Assembly: GCA_963513935.1 (NCBI GenBank)
Contig: OY740774.1
Coordinates: 99,765,668 to 99,829,667, forward strand
DNA length: 64,000 nt
Direction: 5' to 3'
Source of the DNA: Aphrophora alni
Lineage: Eukaryota > Arthropoda > Insecta > Hemiptera > Aphrophoridae
A program made the translations under genes and the position numbers. Below are positions 36,740 through 49,606 of this stretch, piece by piece (position 1 is the first letter of the stretch; each line of letters opens with the position of its first letter). Below the pieces are notes generated by a model. That model was not told where the DNA came from, did no database searches, and was given only the letters and a program-made list of their open reading frames with translations.

Positions 36740-37200
36740 TTATATTGAAAAATATAAAAATTAAAAATTCCGATATACGGTAAAAATTGTCTAAATTGGA
36801 ATAAATTCGGTCCACGCGTTTGAACTGTAGACATATTATATCACACCAAATAACAATTTTGAACTCGGGAGACTTCAAAACGGAATATCCGCAAAAACTT
36901 TGACGTCGATTTTTTGGCCAATCACAACTTTCCCAATTAATACGTAAAGTAAAATCGGTGGCAAAACACTACACGCTCTTTCCAAATCAAATCATCCGCA
37001 AAACCAAATCAAAACTAATCGCCACCCAATTTGGTGAGTTGTCAATCAAACCATGTACGTCGTCTATGAAAAAAAGATTTAAATAAGGGCTCAAACCTTG
37101 TTTTAGAAACTACAGCATACGTAAGAATCATGTCAAAAATTACAATTGGAATAACAGAAATAACTATTTTTAAACTCCGCCTAAATAATTTCTAACACAA
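36740..37200 (-). repeat. Decayed dispersed repeat copy
   Basis: CGGTCCACGCGTTTGAACTGT and ACTCGGGAGACTTCAAAACG (quoted in part) match the inverted copy at 59500-60240. Confidence 0.6.
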
Positions 37201-38731
37201 AGGATACATATCCCATGTAACCTTTTTTTAGACTACTAATTGATAAAAGAGTAAAACAGGTTTCCTGTAAGTAACCGATAACAAGAACCGTAATTGTCTT
37301 CTAGTGTGGTAGAGTGTAATAAGTTGATACTAAAACTGAATTACAGTTAGTCATGCAATGTCCACTGATATTGCGATATGAATATTAAGTGAAAAGCATG
37401 TTCAAATAGAACCACATTATTTAGTCTAATTTATTTGACTGTATTTGCAATTCAAGTGGCGTTGACCATGGCTGGAACGTAGTGGTGGTATCATGAAGGG
37501 ACAATGTGGAAAATAGTGACTAACAACGTAGAGGAAGGGATCTGTCAATCTCTACATTAGTTTGGACGGATGCAAAGGTTATAGATAGTTTATAGTTTTG
37601 TTCTTATAAAACCACGATCAGATGTACGTTGGGCACAGCACATTAGCTACGGTGGTCAACAGAACGGCCAGTTGTCTGTAAGTCCCGGGGAATTCTACCT
37701 CACACTGACCTAATGATCTGCTACTAGCTCGCAGGCTTGCACCCGAACTTACCTCCAGTGAGACTTTGATCTCCATAGGAACGAATTTACATTTGTTTCT
37801 AATTTTTATTGGAGGTAAAAGTAAAGAATCGACTTTAAAGATAACGTTTACAGCGAAATGATTAAGTAAAAGAAATTTAAATAAAAAAACTTTGAACCCC
37901 CCTCCCCCAACTATTTATAACGATGAAACAAGTTGATCCGCACCTCTCGTGTAAACCAATAATTATACCGATTTTCCAATTGTGCATATCCCTATTTTTG
38001 TAACGGTCAGTTTTCTTCAAAGCTATAAATCTATGTACTAATTTATTTCAACATAGAATCTCTATTGTCATAAAAATGTGTAGTAAGATAATCTAAAAAG
38101 AGCAGAAAATGAAAGGTGTCTTGCTACATTAGTGTAAAGCTACGAGAACATACATGAACAATAACAAATAACATGCAAGACTGTTTATTAACAATAACAG
38201 TTATTACTTAGGATAATCCCGACGGTACTGACATATCAATACATTATGTATTTGACTTGCAAAACTACTACAACAATTAGCATAATATGCACTATAAATT
38301 TGCTGTATTCAATTGATTATTTTTTTTTAAACATTGTTGTAATAATAACAATCAGTAGAAATCAATAACAGTTATAACAACAAGTATCACTATTAAACTG
38401 ATAATAAAACTAACTGTTATATTAAAAACAAACTACTTCAACAAAATAGCAACAATTTATGAAAGTAACTATATCATTCATTATAATAATTAAGTTAAAT
38501 TATTTATAATAGGTTATATAATGAACATGTAAAGAATATATAAGCATGCCTGGAATTAAATATATTAGATTAATAAATAGACAAAACTCATTTTTAAGAT
38601 CCGTAGGTAAAACTAAAAGGGCCTTATAATTTCACGCGCGTGTCTGTAAGTTGCATCCAGTCTATAGAGACTAGACGATAAATCCTATATATTACAAACT
38701 TTGCATTTATTTATATTTTATATTTAAAGAT
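37201..38731. other. No recognised gene
   Basis: Mostly AT-rich. 37440-37790 is slightly GC-richer but has no coherent frame. Confidence 0.45.
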
Positions 38732-38750
38732 TATATATATATATATATAG

Positions 38751-38785
<35 letters not shown>
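38732..38785. repeat. (TA)n microsatellite, interrupted by GCC
   Basis: TA runs at 38732-38749 and 38753-38785 separated by a short GCC interruption. Confidence 0.97.
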
Positions 38786-38789
<4 letters not shown>

Positions 38790-40558
38790 TGTGCGAAAAA
38801 TACAGCAGTAACAAAAAATGACCTTGGAGTAGTTAAGGGGCAAAAATATACGAGAAAATGTTTATTTGTGGAAATATCATTTGTGGGGTATCAAATAAAT
38901 TTAGAAGTTTTCTGATTACAAATATGTATGTTTATTTGACAAATAAATTAATATGTTGGAGCTAGGCCGCTTAAAAGACTTCGATTTTATAAAAAATAAC
39001 TGTCCCTATCCTTGGGCGTGTGGTTTTAGCACAAGTTAGACCCATTTATTTTAAGATACTGCTAAGGACCAAAATATATAAATTTATTTATCCGAATTAA
39101 TTGTTCCCTCCACTTAGGAGAACTATGCAGTAGCAAAAGTATGTAATGGCAGTTTTGATGTTTATTTAAAGATACAAACTATTAAATTCGGGTTTTTACA
39201 AGAAAACAATGTAAACTGAAAAACAAATACAAACAAAAAATGATCATATTTCAATCGTACTTTGAGGTCAATAACCATTTATTTCCTTAATGAGCAAAAA
39301 TTGTAAAAAATTTGTAATCAATAATACAAACCTTCAACTTCATCATTTCGTTACCATTCTTTATAAGGTTCTTTTCCAACTTATCTCAGTAGGTGTGTTT
39401 TATAGCAGTAAGTGGTTTTGTACTAATTACAACTGAGGATGACGCAAAAATTGTACTCAAACTATTTAACACACAAATGAAATTTTCAATAGGTTTCAGA
39501 GACGTTGTGCAACTGTGGATGACTACTCAGCAACGCATTGTCGTTTTGATGATGTGATTTCTTGTTCCATAAATTAACGTTTTTTATTAACAATCTGCAG
39601 ATTGAACTACCATATTTGATACAAAGATAAAACAATAATAATAAAACAAGATGATACATAAAAACAATACAAACTCATGAAGTGATTTTTCCGAAAATAA
39701 TGATCGATAAATTTATTTGCTGATGTCCTTTTAAAGGTTAGCGCAATAACAGTTAAGTTAAGTTTTTTAAATCTATAAATTTTGTATATATTAAAAGATT
39801 AAAAAGATAAACACACTCGGGTCTAATTTATCTTTAAATTGGTATTAATTCCAAAGTATGGCGACAAAATAAGCTTCATAGTAGAATGTTAGCAAGTAAT
39901 TTACAAATAGGATAGGATAGCCTGCATTATCTGGGAGAATTCATGTTAAAGCGATGGAATTTCTACTTGTTCCTGGAGATCCTTAATTATATATTAAAAT
40001 AATAATATTTAAATTAAACATTATAGGGTGGAAACAACAATACTGTGTAGAAAAAGTTTGAGTTTTTTTTTCCAACGAGTACACATATTCAAACCAGACG
40101 TGTACTACAAAAAATAAATCTAATTTTCCACATTCGCAAATAATCATGTGGTCGTCTCAATTCTACAACGTTTTTAATGAACACGTTCTCGCGTATTAAT
40201 TAGATTAACTGCACCCCCCCCCCAGCATTGAATGTACGTGACGGAAATATTAACGGCCACACAGTCTTTATTGAATAATTATTAAGATTTATTTTGTGTT
40301 GAAATTGAAATTTTTATAACAATATTTAGTTAAGTTACTTACTCACGTGTAGACTCATAAGATGCTCATTTATAATGACTATGCTAGTATGTTAATCCCG
40401 ATTTACGATAGCTGGATCTACGCCTTCATTCATCCAGTTTCAGGTTTGATCCCACGTCTGTCTGTCTAAGACGTTCTATTTGAGACAATTCTTCTTGATA
40501 AAAAGTTTGGAAACTTTCTACAAATGTTAATCTCGGATGACAATACAATAATTCATTG

Positions 40559-40559
<1 letters not shown>
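38786..40559. other. No recognised gene
   Basis: TTCTGATTACAAATATGTATG at about 38909 recurs at about 40933 (quoted up to 20 bases), about 2 kb away in the same orientation, with about 50 bp of shared context. Otherwise AT-rich. Confidence 0.45.

Positions 40560-40601
<42 letters not shown>
40560..40601. repeat. (TA)n microsatellite
   Basis: Pure TA run of 42 bases. Minus-strand frames through it (IYIYIY) are by-products. Confidence 0.98.
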
Positions 40602-40604
<3 letters not shown>

Positions 40605-40616
40605 GGTGTAGAAAAC

Positions 40617-40733
40617 GCATGCGCAGTAGGTAGAGCTGCGCAGTAGATACGTATGTGTAGTATGCATATGCAGCAGGTAGTTAGAAGTATACATGCGCAG
40701 TATATGAGGTGGGAAGTACAAATGCGCAGTAGG
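40617..40733 (+). repeat. Cluster of five GCGCAGTAG-like words
   Basis: ATGCGCAGTAGG (40619), CTGCGCAGTAGA (about 40636), ATGCAGCAGG (about 40668), ATGCGCAGTATA (about 40693) and ATGCGCAGTAGG (about 40722). The first is embedded in CGCATGCGCAG, which resembles the NRF-1/erect-wing site. It may be a decayed tandem repeat or a regulatory cluster. Confidence 0.6.
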
Positions 40734-40739
40734 TTATCA

Positions 40740-40915
40740 TCTTTCAAATGAGTACAAAGAAGGCCGGGAAGCGCGTTTACAATCTGATCGTCAACACAAA
40801 TCGCAATTGCCGTGCTGTGGAAACCCTTGAAGAACTTCAAGTTCGCTTAGAACGTGATCAACAACAGCGGCAAGAGCGAAATGCTAGTTTTCAATTAATA
40901 TTTCTGGTGTGTTAA
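40740..40915 (+). pseudogene. Probable Helitron-type coding relic (RLERDRQ repeat region)
   Basis: Two frames carry successive copies of a charged repeat. EGREARLQSDRQHKSQL lies in one frame (about 40755-40810). VETLEELQVRLERDQQQ follows in the ATG frame (40748-40915, 55 codons), implying a frameshift near 40805. Tandem repeats of the form ET-x-E-x-R-x2-RLE-x-DRQ are, to my knowledge, common upstream of the helicase in arthropod Helitron proteins. No Rep or helicase motif is in the window, so it is a short fragment. Codon content is GC-richer than the flanks. Confidence 0.5.
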
Positions 40916-41770
40916 ATAAAACTAGAAGTTATTCTGATTACAAATATGTATGTTGACGGTAGGCTAAAATCAAAGTGTCAGATAGACTTGGTCTTCTATA
41001 AAGTCTAAGAAGGAATGAGAAGCGAGTTCTTATAGCCAGATACCTCTTTATTACAAATTACACAACATTACATTATATTTGTGAAAATATTAAATGAAAT
41101 TAAAAATTATTAATTTCATAAAATAAAAGAGAATGATGTTAATACATATAAAGGAACACAACAGCTGTTACACTACATTAATTTCAGCCTTGTTTAAAGG
41201 AGGAATTTTTTTGACGGAATTCATATTCGCCTTATATCTAAACTGGTTTGACTTATAGAATTATCCGTAACTTTATATATGAGGCTTAAATTATATTTTT
41301 CATTTAATTTTTTTCTCAGTTTATTATCTTTGCCTCTTTCTAATTGAATTGTGTTCTAATTGAACTGCAGCTATTTTCGATTTACCTACTAGGCCTAAGC
41401 ATTTAAAAGTATTTCTATCAGGACACGGATTGAATGCAGCACTTTTTAATGAGACCTGTTAAATTTCCACTTGAGGAGGCAGTGCAAGAGGGAAGGAAGT
41501 TCTGGTCAGGAGGAGTGGGAAGAGCGCGGGAAGGTAATAAGAGTTTATAAATAGACCCCAGCTTTAGGTTTTATAGAAGCAGTATCGTTGCTGTAAATTA
41601 ATAAAAGGACAAAAATCCATTTATTAACGAATGTACAATATTCCAGTAAATCAATGCGAGGATATTTGTTCCAGTTTGTTTAGAGGGTGAATATTATAGC
41701 GTTAGAAGATTAAAAATTCCTGTGAAACGTACATGGCTCAAACCAACGAAAGTAGAAAGTAGTACAGTAA
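40916..41770. other. No recognised gene
   Basis: AT-rich. Begins with the 50-bp phrase shared with about 38890. Confidence 0.45.
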
Positions 41771-41832
41771 TAGGTTAGGTTATATTAGGTAAGGTTAGGT
41801 TAGGTTAGGTTATATTAGGTAAGGTTAGGTTA
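41771..41832. repeat. TTAGG-derived tract with internal duplication
   Basis: AGGTTAGGTTATATTAGGTA and AGGTTAGGTT blocks occur twice, a degenerate (TTAGG)n in which a block of about 35 bp has been duplicated. Confidence 0.85.
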
Positions 41833-42132
41833 TGTTGTTTATGACTAATCCGTCATGTTATACAGTATACCTTTTCCCCCCTATTAATTCTGTAAGAAGT
41901 AAACCTACGTTAGACGAGGTCCTTGGATTGCGAAACTTTCTTTAAATTAAAGAAGACAACAACAATAGGCAAAACCACGTGACTATACTAAAGATTCCCT
42001 TACTTCCCCTCTCACGACTAATGACTTTTCTCCACCTCTTACAGGACCACCCTAATCATCCCACTTCTGGGAATCGCTCTGCCAAGTGCAAATTACCTTG
42101 ATTACCCTCGTCAAAATTTGAGTAGGTTGGCA
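41833..42132. other. Slightly GC-richer spacer left of the endonuclease fragment
   Basis: It could be the continuation of the Penelope-like relic on the minus strand, but I cannot read a convincing frame. Confidence 0.35.
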
Positions 42133-42200
42133 CTCGATCCTACACTTAATTTTGTCCCACCAATGTACTGCCTCTCACATTCATATTTAATATTGTATAT
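42133..42200 (-). pseudogene. Penelope-like element GIY-YIG endonuclease fragment
   Basis: Minus strand reads IYNIKYECERQYIGGTK, the start of a GIY-YIG nuclease domain (here IYNI and QYIGGT), the endonuclease type that marks Penelope-like retroelements. It aligns residue by residue with IYSIKCESDRQYIGGTK of the better copy at 55459-55735. It is cut only a few bases from the first satellite unit at 42205, so the array may have arisen within or beside this element. It is far too short to be functional. Confidence 0.7.
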
Positions 42201-42204
42201 TCTT

Positions 42205-42841
42205 CAAACTGGCTAGTAGGAAACTGATAGATTCCTTTCTCTTCGTTGTTGGACTATTATGTTCTATATTGTCAATTCATTACACAACCACAACATTCAG
42301 CAAGGTCTGTCAACATCATTGCAATTAATGAAAATCGGATTAAATTTCCACGACAAACCAATGTTTACAAACTGGCTAATAGGGAACTGATAGATTCTTT
42401 TCCCTTCGTTGTTGAACTATATGTTCTATATTGTCCCTTCATTATACAACCACAACGTTCAGCAAGGTCTACATCATTGCAATCAATCAAAACCGGAATA
42501 AATTTCCACGACAAACTAATGTTTTCAAACTGGCTAATAGGATACTGATAGATTCTTTTCCCTTCGTTGTTGAACTATATGTTCTATATTGTCCCTTCAT
42601 TACACAAACACAACATTCAGCATGGTCTACATCATTGCAATCAATCAAAACCGGAATAAATTTCCACGACAAATCAATGTTTTCAAACTGGCTAATAGGA
42701 TACTGATAGATTCTTTTCCCTTCGTTGTTGAACTATATGTTCTATATTGTCCCTTCATTACACAAACACAACATTCAGCATGGTCTACATCATTGCAATC
42801 AATCAAAACCGGAATAAATTTCCACGACAAACCAATGTTTT
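42205..42841. repeat. Left edge: four divergent units
   Basis: Periods 163, 158, 158 and 158. The first unit has GGCTAGTAGGAAACTG and TATTATGTTC (an extra T), variants that reappear together only in the right-edge unit at 50246. Confidence 0.95.
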
Positions 42842-45800
42842 CAAACTGGCTAACAGGGAACTGATAGATTCTTTTCTCTTCGTTGTTGGACTATATGTTC
42901 TATACTGTCCCTTCATTATACAACCACAACCTTCGGCATGGTCTACAATCTACATCATTGCAATCAATCAAAACCGAAATAAATTTCCACGACAAACCAA
43001 TGTTTTCAAACTGTCTAACAGGGAACTGATAGATTCTTTTCTCTTCGTTGTTGGACTATATGTTCTATACTGTCCCTTCATTATACAACCACAACCTTCG
43101 GCATGGTCTACAATCTACATCATTGCAATCAATCAAAACCGAAATAAATTTCCACGACAAACCAATGTTTTCAAACTGTCTAACAGGGAACTGATAGATT
43201 CTTTTCTCTTCGTTGTTGGACTATATGTTCTATACTGTCCCTTCATTATACAACCACAACCTTCGGCATGGTCTACAATCTACATCATTGCAATCAATCA
43301 AAACCGAAATAAATTTCCACGACAAACCAATGTTTTCAAACTGTCTAACAGGGAACTGATAGATTCTTTTCTCTTCGTTGTTGGACTATATGTTCTATAC
43401 TGTCCCTTCATTACCCAACCACAACCTTCGGCATGGTCTACAATCTACATCATTGCAATCAATCAAAACCGAAATAAATTTCCACGACAAACCAATGTTT
43501 TCAAACTGTCTAACAGGGAACTGATAGATTCTTTTCTCTTCGTTGTTGGACTATATGTTCTATACTGTCCCTTCATTATACAACCACAACCTTCGGCATG
43601 GTCTACAATCTACATCATTGCAATCAATCAAAACCGAAATAAATTTCCACGACAAACCAATGTTTTCAAACTGTCTAACAGGGAACTGATAGATTCTTTT
43701 CTCTTCGTTGTTGGACTATATGTTCTATACTGTCCCTTCATTATACAACCACAACCTTCGGCATGGTCTACAATCTACATCATTGCAATCAATCAAAACC
43801 GAAATAAATTTCCACGACAAACCAATGTTTTCAAACTGTCTAACAGGGAACTGATAGATTCTTTTCTCTTCGTTGTTGGACTATATGTTCTATACTGTCC
43901 CTTCATTACCCAACCACAACCTTCGGCATGGTCTACAATCTACATCATTGCAATCAATCAAAACCGAAATAAATTTCCACGACAAACCAATGTTTTCAAA
44001 CTGTCTAACAGGGAACTGATAGATTCTTTTCTCTTCGTTGTTGGACTATATGTTCTATACTGTCCCTTCATTACCCAACCACAACCTTCGGCATGGTCTA
44101 CAATCTACATCATTGCAATCAATCAAAACCGAAATAAATTTCCACGACAAACCAATGTTTTCAAACTGTCTAACAGGGAACTGATAGATTCTTTTCTCTT
44201 CGTTGTTGGACTATATGTTCTATACTGTCCCTTCATTATACAACCACAACCTTCGGCATGGTCTACAATCTACATCATTGCAATCAATCAAAACCGAAAT
44301 AAATTTCCACGACAAACCAATGTTTTCAAACTGTCTAACAGGGAACTGATAGATTCTTTTCTCTTCGTTGTTGGACTATATGTTCTATACTGTCCCTTCA
44401 TTATACAACCACAACCTTCGGCATGGTCTACAATCTACATCATTGCAATCAATCAAAACCGAAATAAATTTCCACGACAAACCAATGTTTTCAAACTGTC
44501 TAACAGGGAACTGATAGATTCTTTTCTCTTCGTTGTTGGACTATATGTTCTATACTGTCCCTTCATTATACAACCACAACCTTCGGCATGGTCTACAATC
44601 TACATCATTGCAATCAATCAAAACCGAAATAAATTTCCACGACAAACCAATGTTTTCAAACTGTCTAACAGGGAACTGATAGATTCTTTTCTCTTCGTTG
44701 TTGGACTATATGTTCTATACTGTCCCTTCATTACCCAACCACAACCTTCGGCATGGTCTACAATCTACATCATTGCAATCAATCAAAACCGAAATAAATT
44801 TCCACGACAAACCAATGTTTTCAAACTGTCTAACAGGGAACTGATAGATTCTTTTCTCTTCGTTGTTGGACTATATGTTCTATACTGTCCCTTCATTATA
44901 CAACCACAACCTTCGGCATGGTCTACAATCTACATCATTGCAATCAATCAAAACCGAAATAAATTTCCACGACAAACCAATGTTTTCAAACTGTCTAACA
45001 GGGAACTGATAGATTCTTTTCTCTTCGTTGTTGGACTATATGTTCTATACTGTCCCTTCATTATACAACCACAACCTTCGGCATGGTCTACAATCTACAT
45101 CATTGCAATCAATCAAAACCGAAATAAATTTCCACGACAAACCAATGTTTTCAAACTGTCTAACAGGGAACTGATAGATTCTTTTCTCTTCGTTGTTGGA
45201 CTATATGTTCTATACTGTCCCTTCATTATACAACCACAACCTTCGGCATGGTCTACAATCTACATCATTGCAATCAATCAAAACCGAAATAAATTTCCAC
45301 GACAAACCAATGTTTTCAAACTGTCTAACAGGGAACTGATAGATTCTTTTCTCTTCGTTGTTGGACTATATGTTCTATACTGTCCCTTCATTATACAACC
45401 ACAACCTTCGGCATGGTCTACAATCTACATCATTGCAATCAATCAAAACCGAAATAAATTTCCACGACAAACCAATGTTTTCAAACTGTCTAACAGGGAA
45501 CTGATAGATTCTTTTCTCTTCGTTGTTGGACTATATGTTCTATACTGTCCCTTCATTATACAACCACAACCTTCGGCATGGTCTACAATCTACATCATTG
45601 CAATCAATCAAAACCGAAATAAATTTCCACGACAAACCAATGTTTTCAAACTGTCTAACAGGGAACTGATAGATTCTTTTCTCTTCGTTGTTGGACTATA
45701 TGTTCTATACTGTCCCTTCATTATACAACCACAACCTTCGGCATGGTCTACAATCTACATCATTGCAATCAATCAAAACCGAAATAAATTTCCACGACAA

Positions 45801-48800
45801 ACCAATGTTTTCAAACTGTCTAACAGGGAACTGATAGATTCTTTTCTCTTCGTTGTTGGACTATATGTTCTATACTGTCCCTTCATTACCCAACCACAAC
45901 CTTCGGCATGGTCTACAATCTACATCATTGCAATCAATCAAAACCGGAATAAATTTCCACGACAAACCAATGTTTTCAAACTGTCTAACAGGGAACTGAT
46001 AGATTCTTTTCTCTTCGTTGTTGGACTATATGTTCTATACTGTCCCTTCATTACCCAACCACAACCTTCGGCATGGTCTACAATCTACATCATTGCAATC
46101 AATCAAAACCGAAATAAATTTCCACGACAAACCAATGTTTTCAAACTGGCTAACAGGGAACTGATAGATTCTTTTCTCTTCGTTGTTGGACTATATGTTC
46201 TATACTGTCCCTTCATTATACAACCACAACCTTCGGCATGGTCTACAATCTACATCATTGCAATCAATCAAAACCGAAATAAATTTCCACGACAAACCAA
46301 TGTTTTCAAACTGTCTAACAGGGAACTGATAGATTCTTTTCTCTTCGTTGTTGGACTATATGTTCTATACTGTCCCTTCATTACCCAACCACAACCTTCG
46401 GCATGGTCTACAATCTACATCATTGCAATCAATCAAAACCGAAATAAATTTCCACGACAAACCAATGTTTTCAAACTGGCTAACAGGGAACTGATAGATT
46501 CTTTTCTCTTCGTTGTTGGACTATATGTTCTATACTGTCCCTTCATTATACAACCACAACCTTCGGCATGGTCTACAATCTACATCATTGCAATCAATCA
46601 AAACCGAAATAAATTTCCACGACAAACCAATGTTTTCAAACTGTCTAACAGGGAACTGATAGATTCTTTTCTCTTCGTTGTTGGACTATATGTTCTATAC
46701 TGTCCCTTCATTACCCAACCACAACCTTCGGCATGGTCTACAATCTACATCATTGCAATCAATCAAAACCGAAATAAATTTCCACGACAAACCAATGTTT
46801 TCAAACTGTCTAACAGGGAACTGATAGATTCTTTTCTCTTCGTTGTTGGACTATATGTTCTATACTGTCCCTTCATTATACAACCACAACCTTCGGCATG
46901 GTCTACAATCTACATCATTGCAATCAATCAAAACCGAAATAAATTTCCACGACAAACCAATGTTTTCAAACTGTCTAACAGGGAACTGATAGATTCTTTT
47001 CTCTTCGTTGTTGGACTATATGTTCTATACTGTCCCTTCATTATACAACCACAACCTTCGGCATGGTCTACAATCTACATCATTGCAATCAATCAAAACC
47101 GAAATAAATTTCCACGACAAACCAATGTTTTCAAACTGTCTAACAGGGAACTGATAGATTCTTTTCTCTTCGTTGTTGGACTATATGTTCTATACTGTCC
47201 CTTCATTATACAACCACAACCTTCGGCATGGTCTACAATCTACATCATTGCAATCAATCAAAACCGAAATAAATTTCCACGACAAACCAATGTTTTCAAA
47301 CTGTCTAACAGGGAACTGATAGATTCTTTTCTCTTCGTTGTTGGACTATATGTTCTATACTGTCCCTTCATTATACAACCACAACCTTCGGCATGGTCTA
47401 CAATCTACATCATTGCAATCAATCAAAACCGAAATAAATTTCCACGACAAACCAATGTTTTCAAACTGTCTAACAGGGAACTGATAGATTCTTTTCTCTT
47501 CGTTGTTGGACTATATGTTCTATACTGTCCCTTCATTATACAACCACAACCTTCGGCATGGTCTACAATCTACATCATTGCAATCAATCAAAACCGAAAT
47601 AAATTTCCACGACAAACCAATGTTTTCAAACTGTCTAACAGGGAACTGATAGATTCTTTTCTCTTCGTTGTTGGACTATATGTTCTATACTGTCCCTTCA
47701 TTATACAACCACAACCTTCGGCATGGTCTACAATCTACATCATTGCAATCAATCAAAACCGAAATAAATTTCCACGACAAACCAATGTTTTCAAACTGTC
47801 TAACAGGGAACTGATAGATTCTTTTCTCTTCGTTGTTGGACTATATGTTCTATACTGTCCCTTCATTATACAACCACAACCTTCGGCATGGTCTACAATC
47901 TACATCATTGCAATCAATCAAAACCGAAATAAATTTCCACGACAAACCAATGTTTTCAAACTGTCTAACAGGGAACTGATAGATTCTTTTCTCTTCGTTG
48001 TTGGACTATATGTTCTATACTGTCCCTTCATTATACAACCACAACCTTCGGCATGGTCTACAATCTACATCATTGCAATCAATCAAAACCGAAATAAATT
48101 TCCACGACAAACCAATGTTTTCAAACTGTCTAACAGGGAACTGATAGATTCTTTTCTCTTCGTTGTTGGACTATATGTTCTATACTGTCCCTTCATTATA
48201 CAACCACAACCTTCGGCATGGTCTACAATCTACATCATTGCAATCAATCAAAACCGAAATAAATTTCCACGACAAACCAATGTTTTCAAACTGTCTAACA
48301 GGGAACTGATAGATTCTTTTCTCTTCGTTGTTGGACTATATGTTCTATACTGTCCCTTCATTATACAACCACAACCTTCGGCATGGTCTACAATCTACAT
48401 CATTGCAATCAATCAAAACCGAAATAAATTTCCACGACAAACCAATGTTTTCAAACTGTCTAACAGGGAACTGATAGATTCTTTTCTCTTCGTTGTTGGA
48501 CTATATGTTCTATACTGTCCCTTCATTACCCAACCACAACCTTCGGCATGGTCTACAATCTACATCATTGCAATCAATCAAAACCGAAATAAATTTCCAC
48601 GACAAACCAATGTTTTCAAACTGTCTAACAGGGAACTGATAGATTCTTTTCTCTTCGTTGTTGGACTATATGTTCTATACTGTCCCTTCATTACCCAACC
48701 ACAACCTTCGGCATGGTCTACAATCTACATCATTGCAATCAATCAAAACCGAAATAAATTTCCACGACAAACCAATGTTTTCAAACTGTCTAACAGGGAA

Positions 48801-49606
48801 CTGATAGATTCTTTTCTCTTCGTTGTTGGACTATATGTTCTATACTGTCCCTTCATTATACAACCACAACCTTCGGCATGGTCTACAATCTACATCATTG
48901 CAATCAATCAAAACCGAAATAAATTTCCACGACAAACCAATGTTTTCAAACTGTCTAACAGGGAACTGATAGATTCTTTTCTCTTCGTTGTTGGACTATA
49001 TGTTCTATACTGTCCCTTCATTACCCAACCACAACCTTCGGCATGGTCTACAATCTACATCATTGCAATCAATCAAAACCGAAATAAATTTCCACGACAA
49101 ACCAATGTTTTCAAACTGTCTAACAGGGAACTGATAGATTCTTTTCTCTTCGTTGTTGGACTATATGTTCTATACTGTCCCTTCATTATACAACCACAAC
49201 CTTCGGCATGGTCTACAATCTACATCATTGCAATCAATCAAAACCGAAATAAATTTCCACGACAAACCAATGTTTTCAAACTGTCTAACAGGGAACTGAT
49301 AGATTCTTTTCTCTTCGTTGTTGGACTATATGTTCTATACTGTCCCTTCATTATACAACCACAACCTTCGGCATGGTCTACAATCTACATCATTGCAATC
49401 AATCAAAACCGGAATAAATTTCCACGACAAACCAATGTTTTCAAACTGTCTAACAGGGAACTGATAGATTCTTTTCTCTTCGTTGTTGGACTATATGTTC
49501 TATACTGTCCCTTCATTACACAACCACAACATTCGGCAAGGTCTACAATCTACATCATTGCAATCAATCAAAACCGAAATAAATTTCCACGACAAACCAA
49601 TGTTTT
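42842..49606. repeat. Homogenised core: 41 units of exactly 165 bp
   Basis: Forty-one consecutive intervals of 165 bp. Each carries TCTACAATCTACAT where edge units have TCTACAT, a 7-bp near-duplication. Variation is minimal: TTATACAAC or TTACCCAAC (11 units have the latter), CTGTCTAAC or CTGGCTAAC (the latter in core units at about 46147 and 46477), and ACCGAAAT or ACCGGAAT. Because 165 is divisible by three, a frame stays open from 42747 to 49787 (2346 codons, 55-residue repeats containing IIAINQNRNKF). This is a repeat by-product unless expression is shown. Confidence 0.97.

Noticed and set aside
42842..49606. Hammerhead ribozyme within the satellite monomer (CTGATAGA and CCGAAAT words)
   Set aside because: The first word has an extra A relative to CUGANGA, and flanking helices do not pair sensibly.
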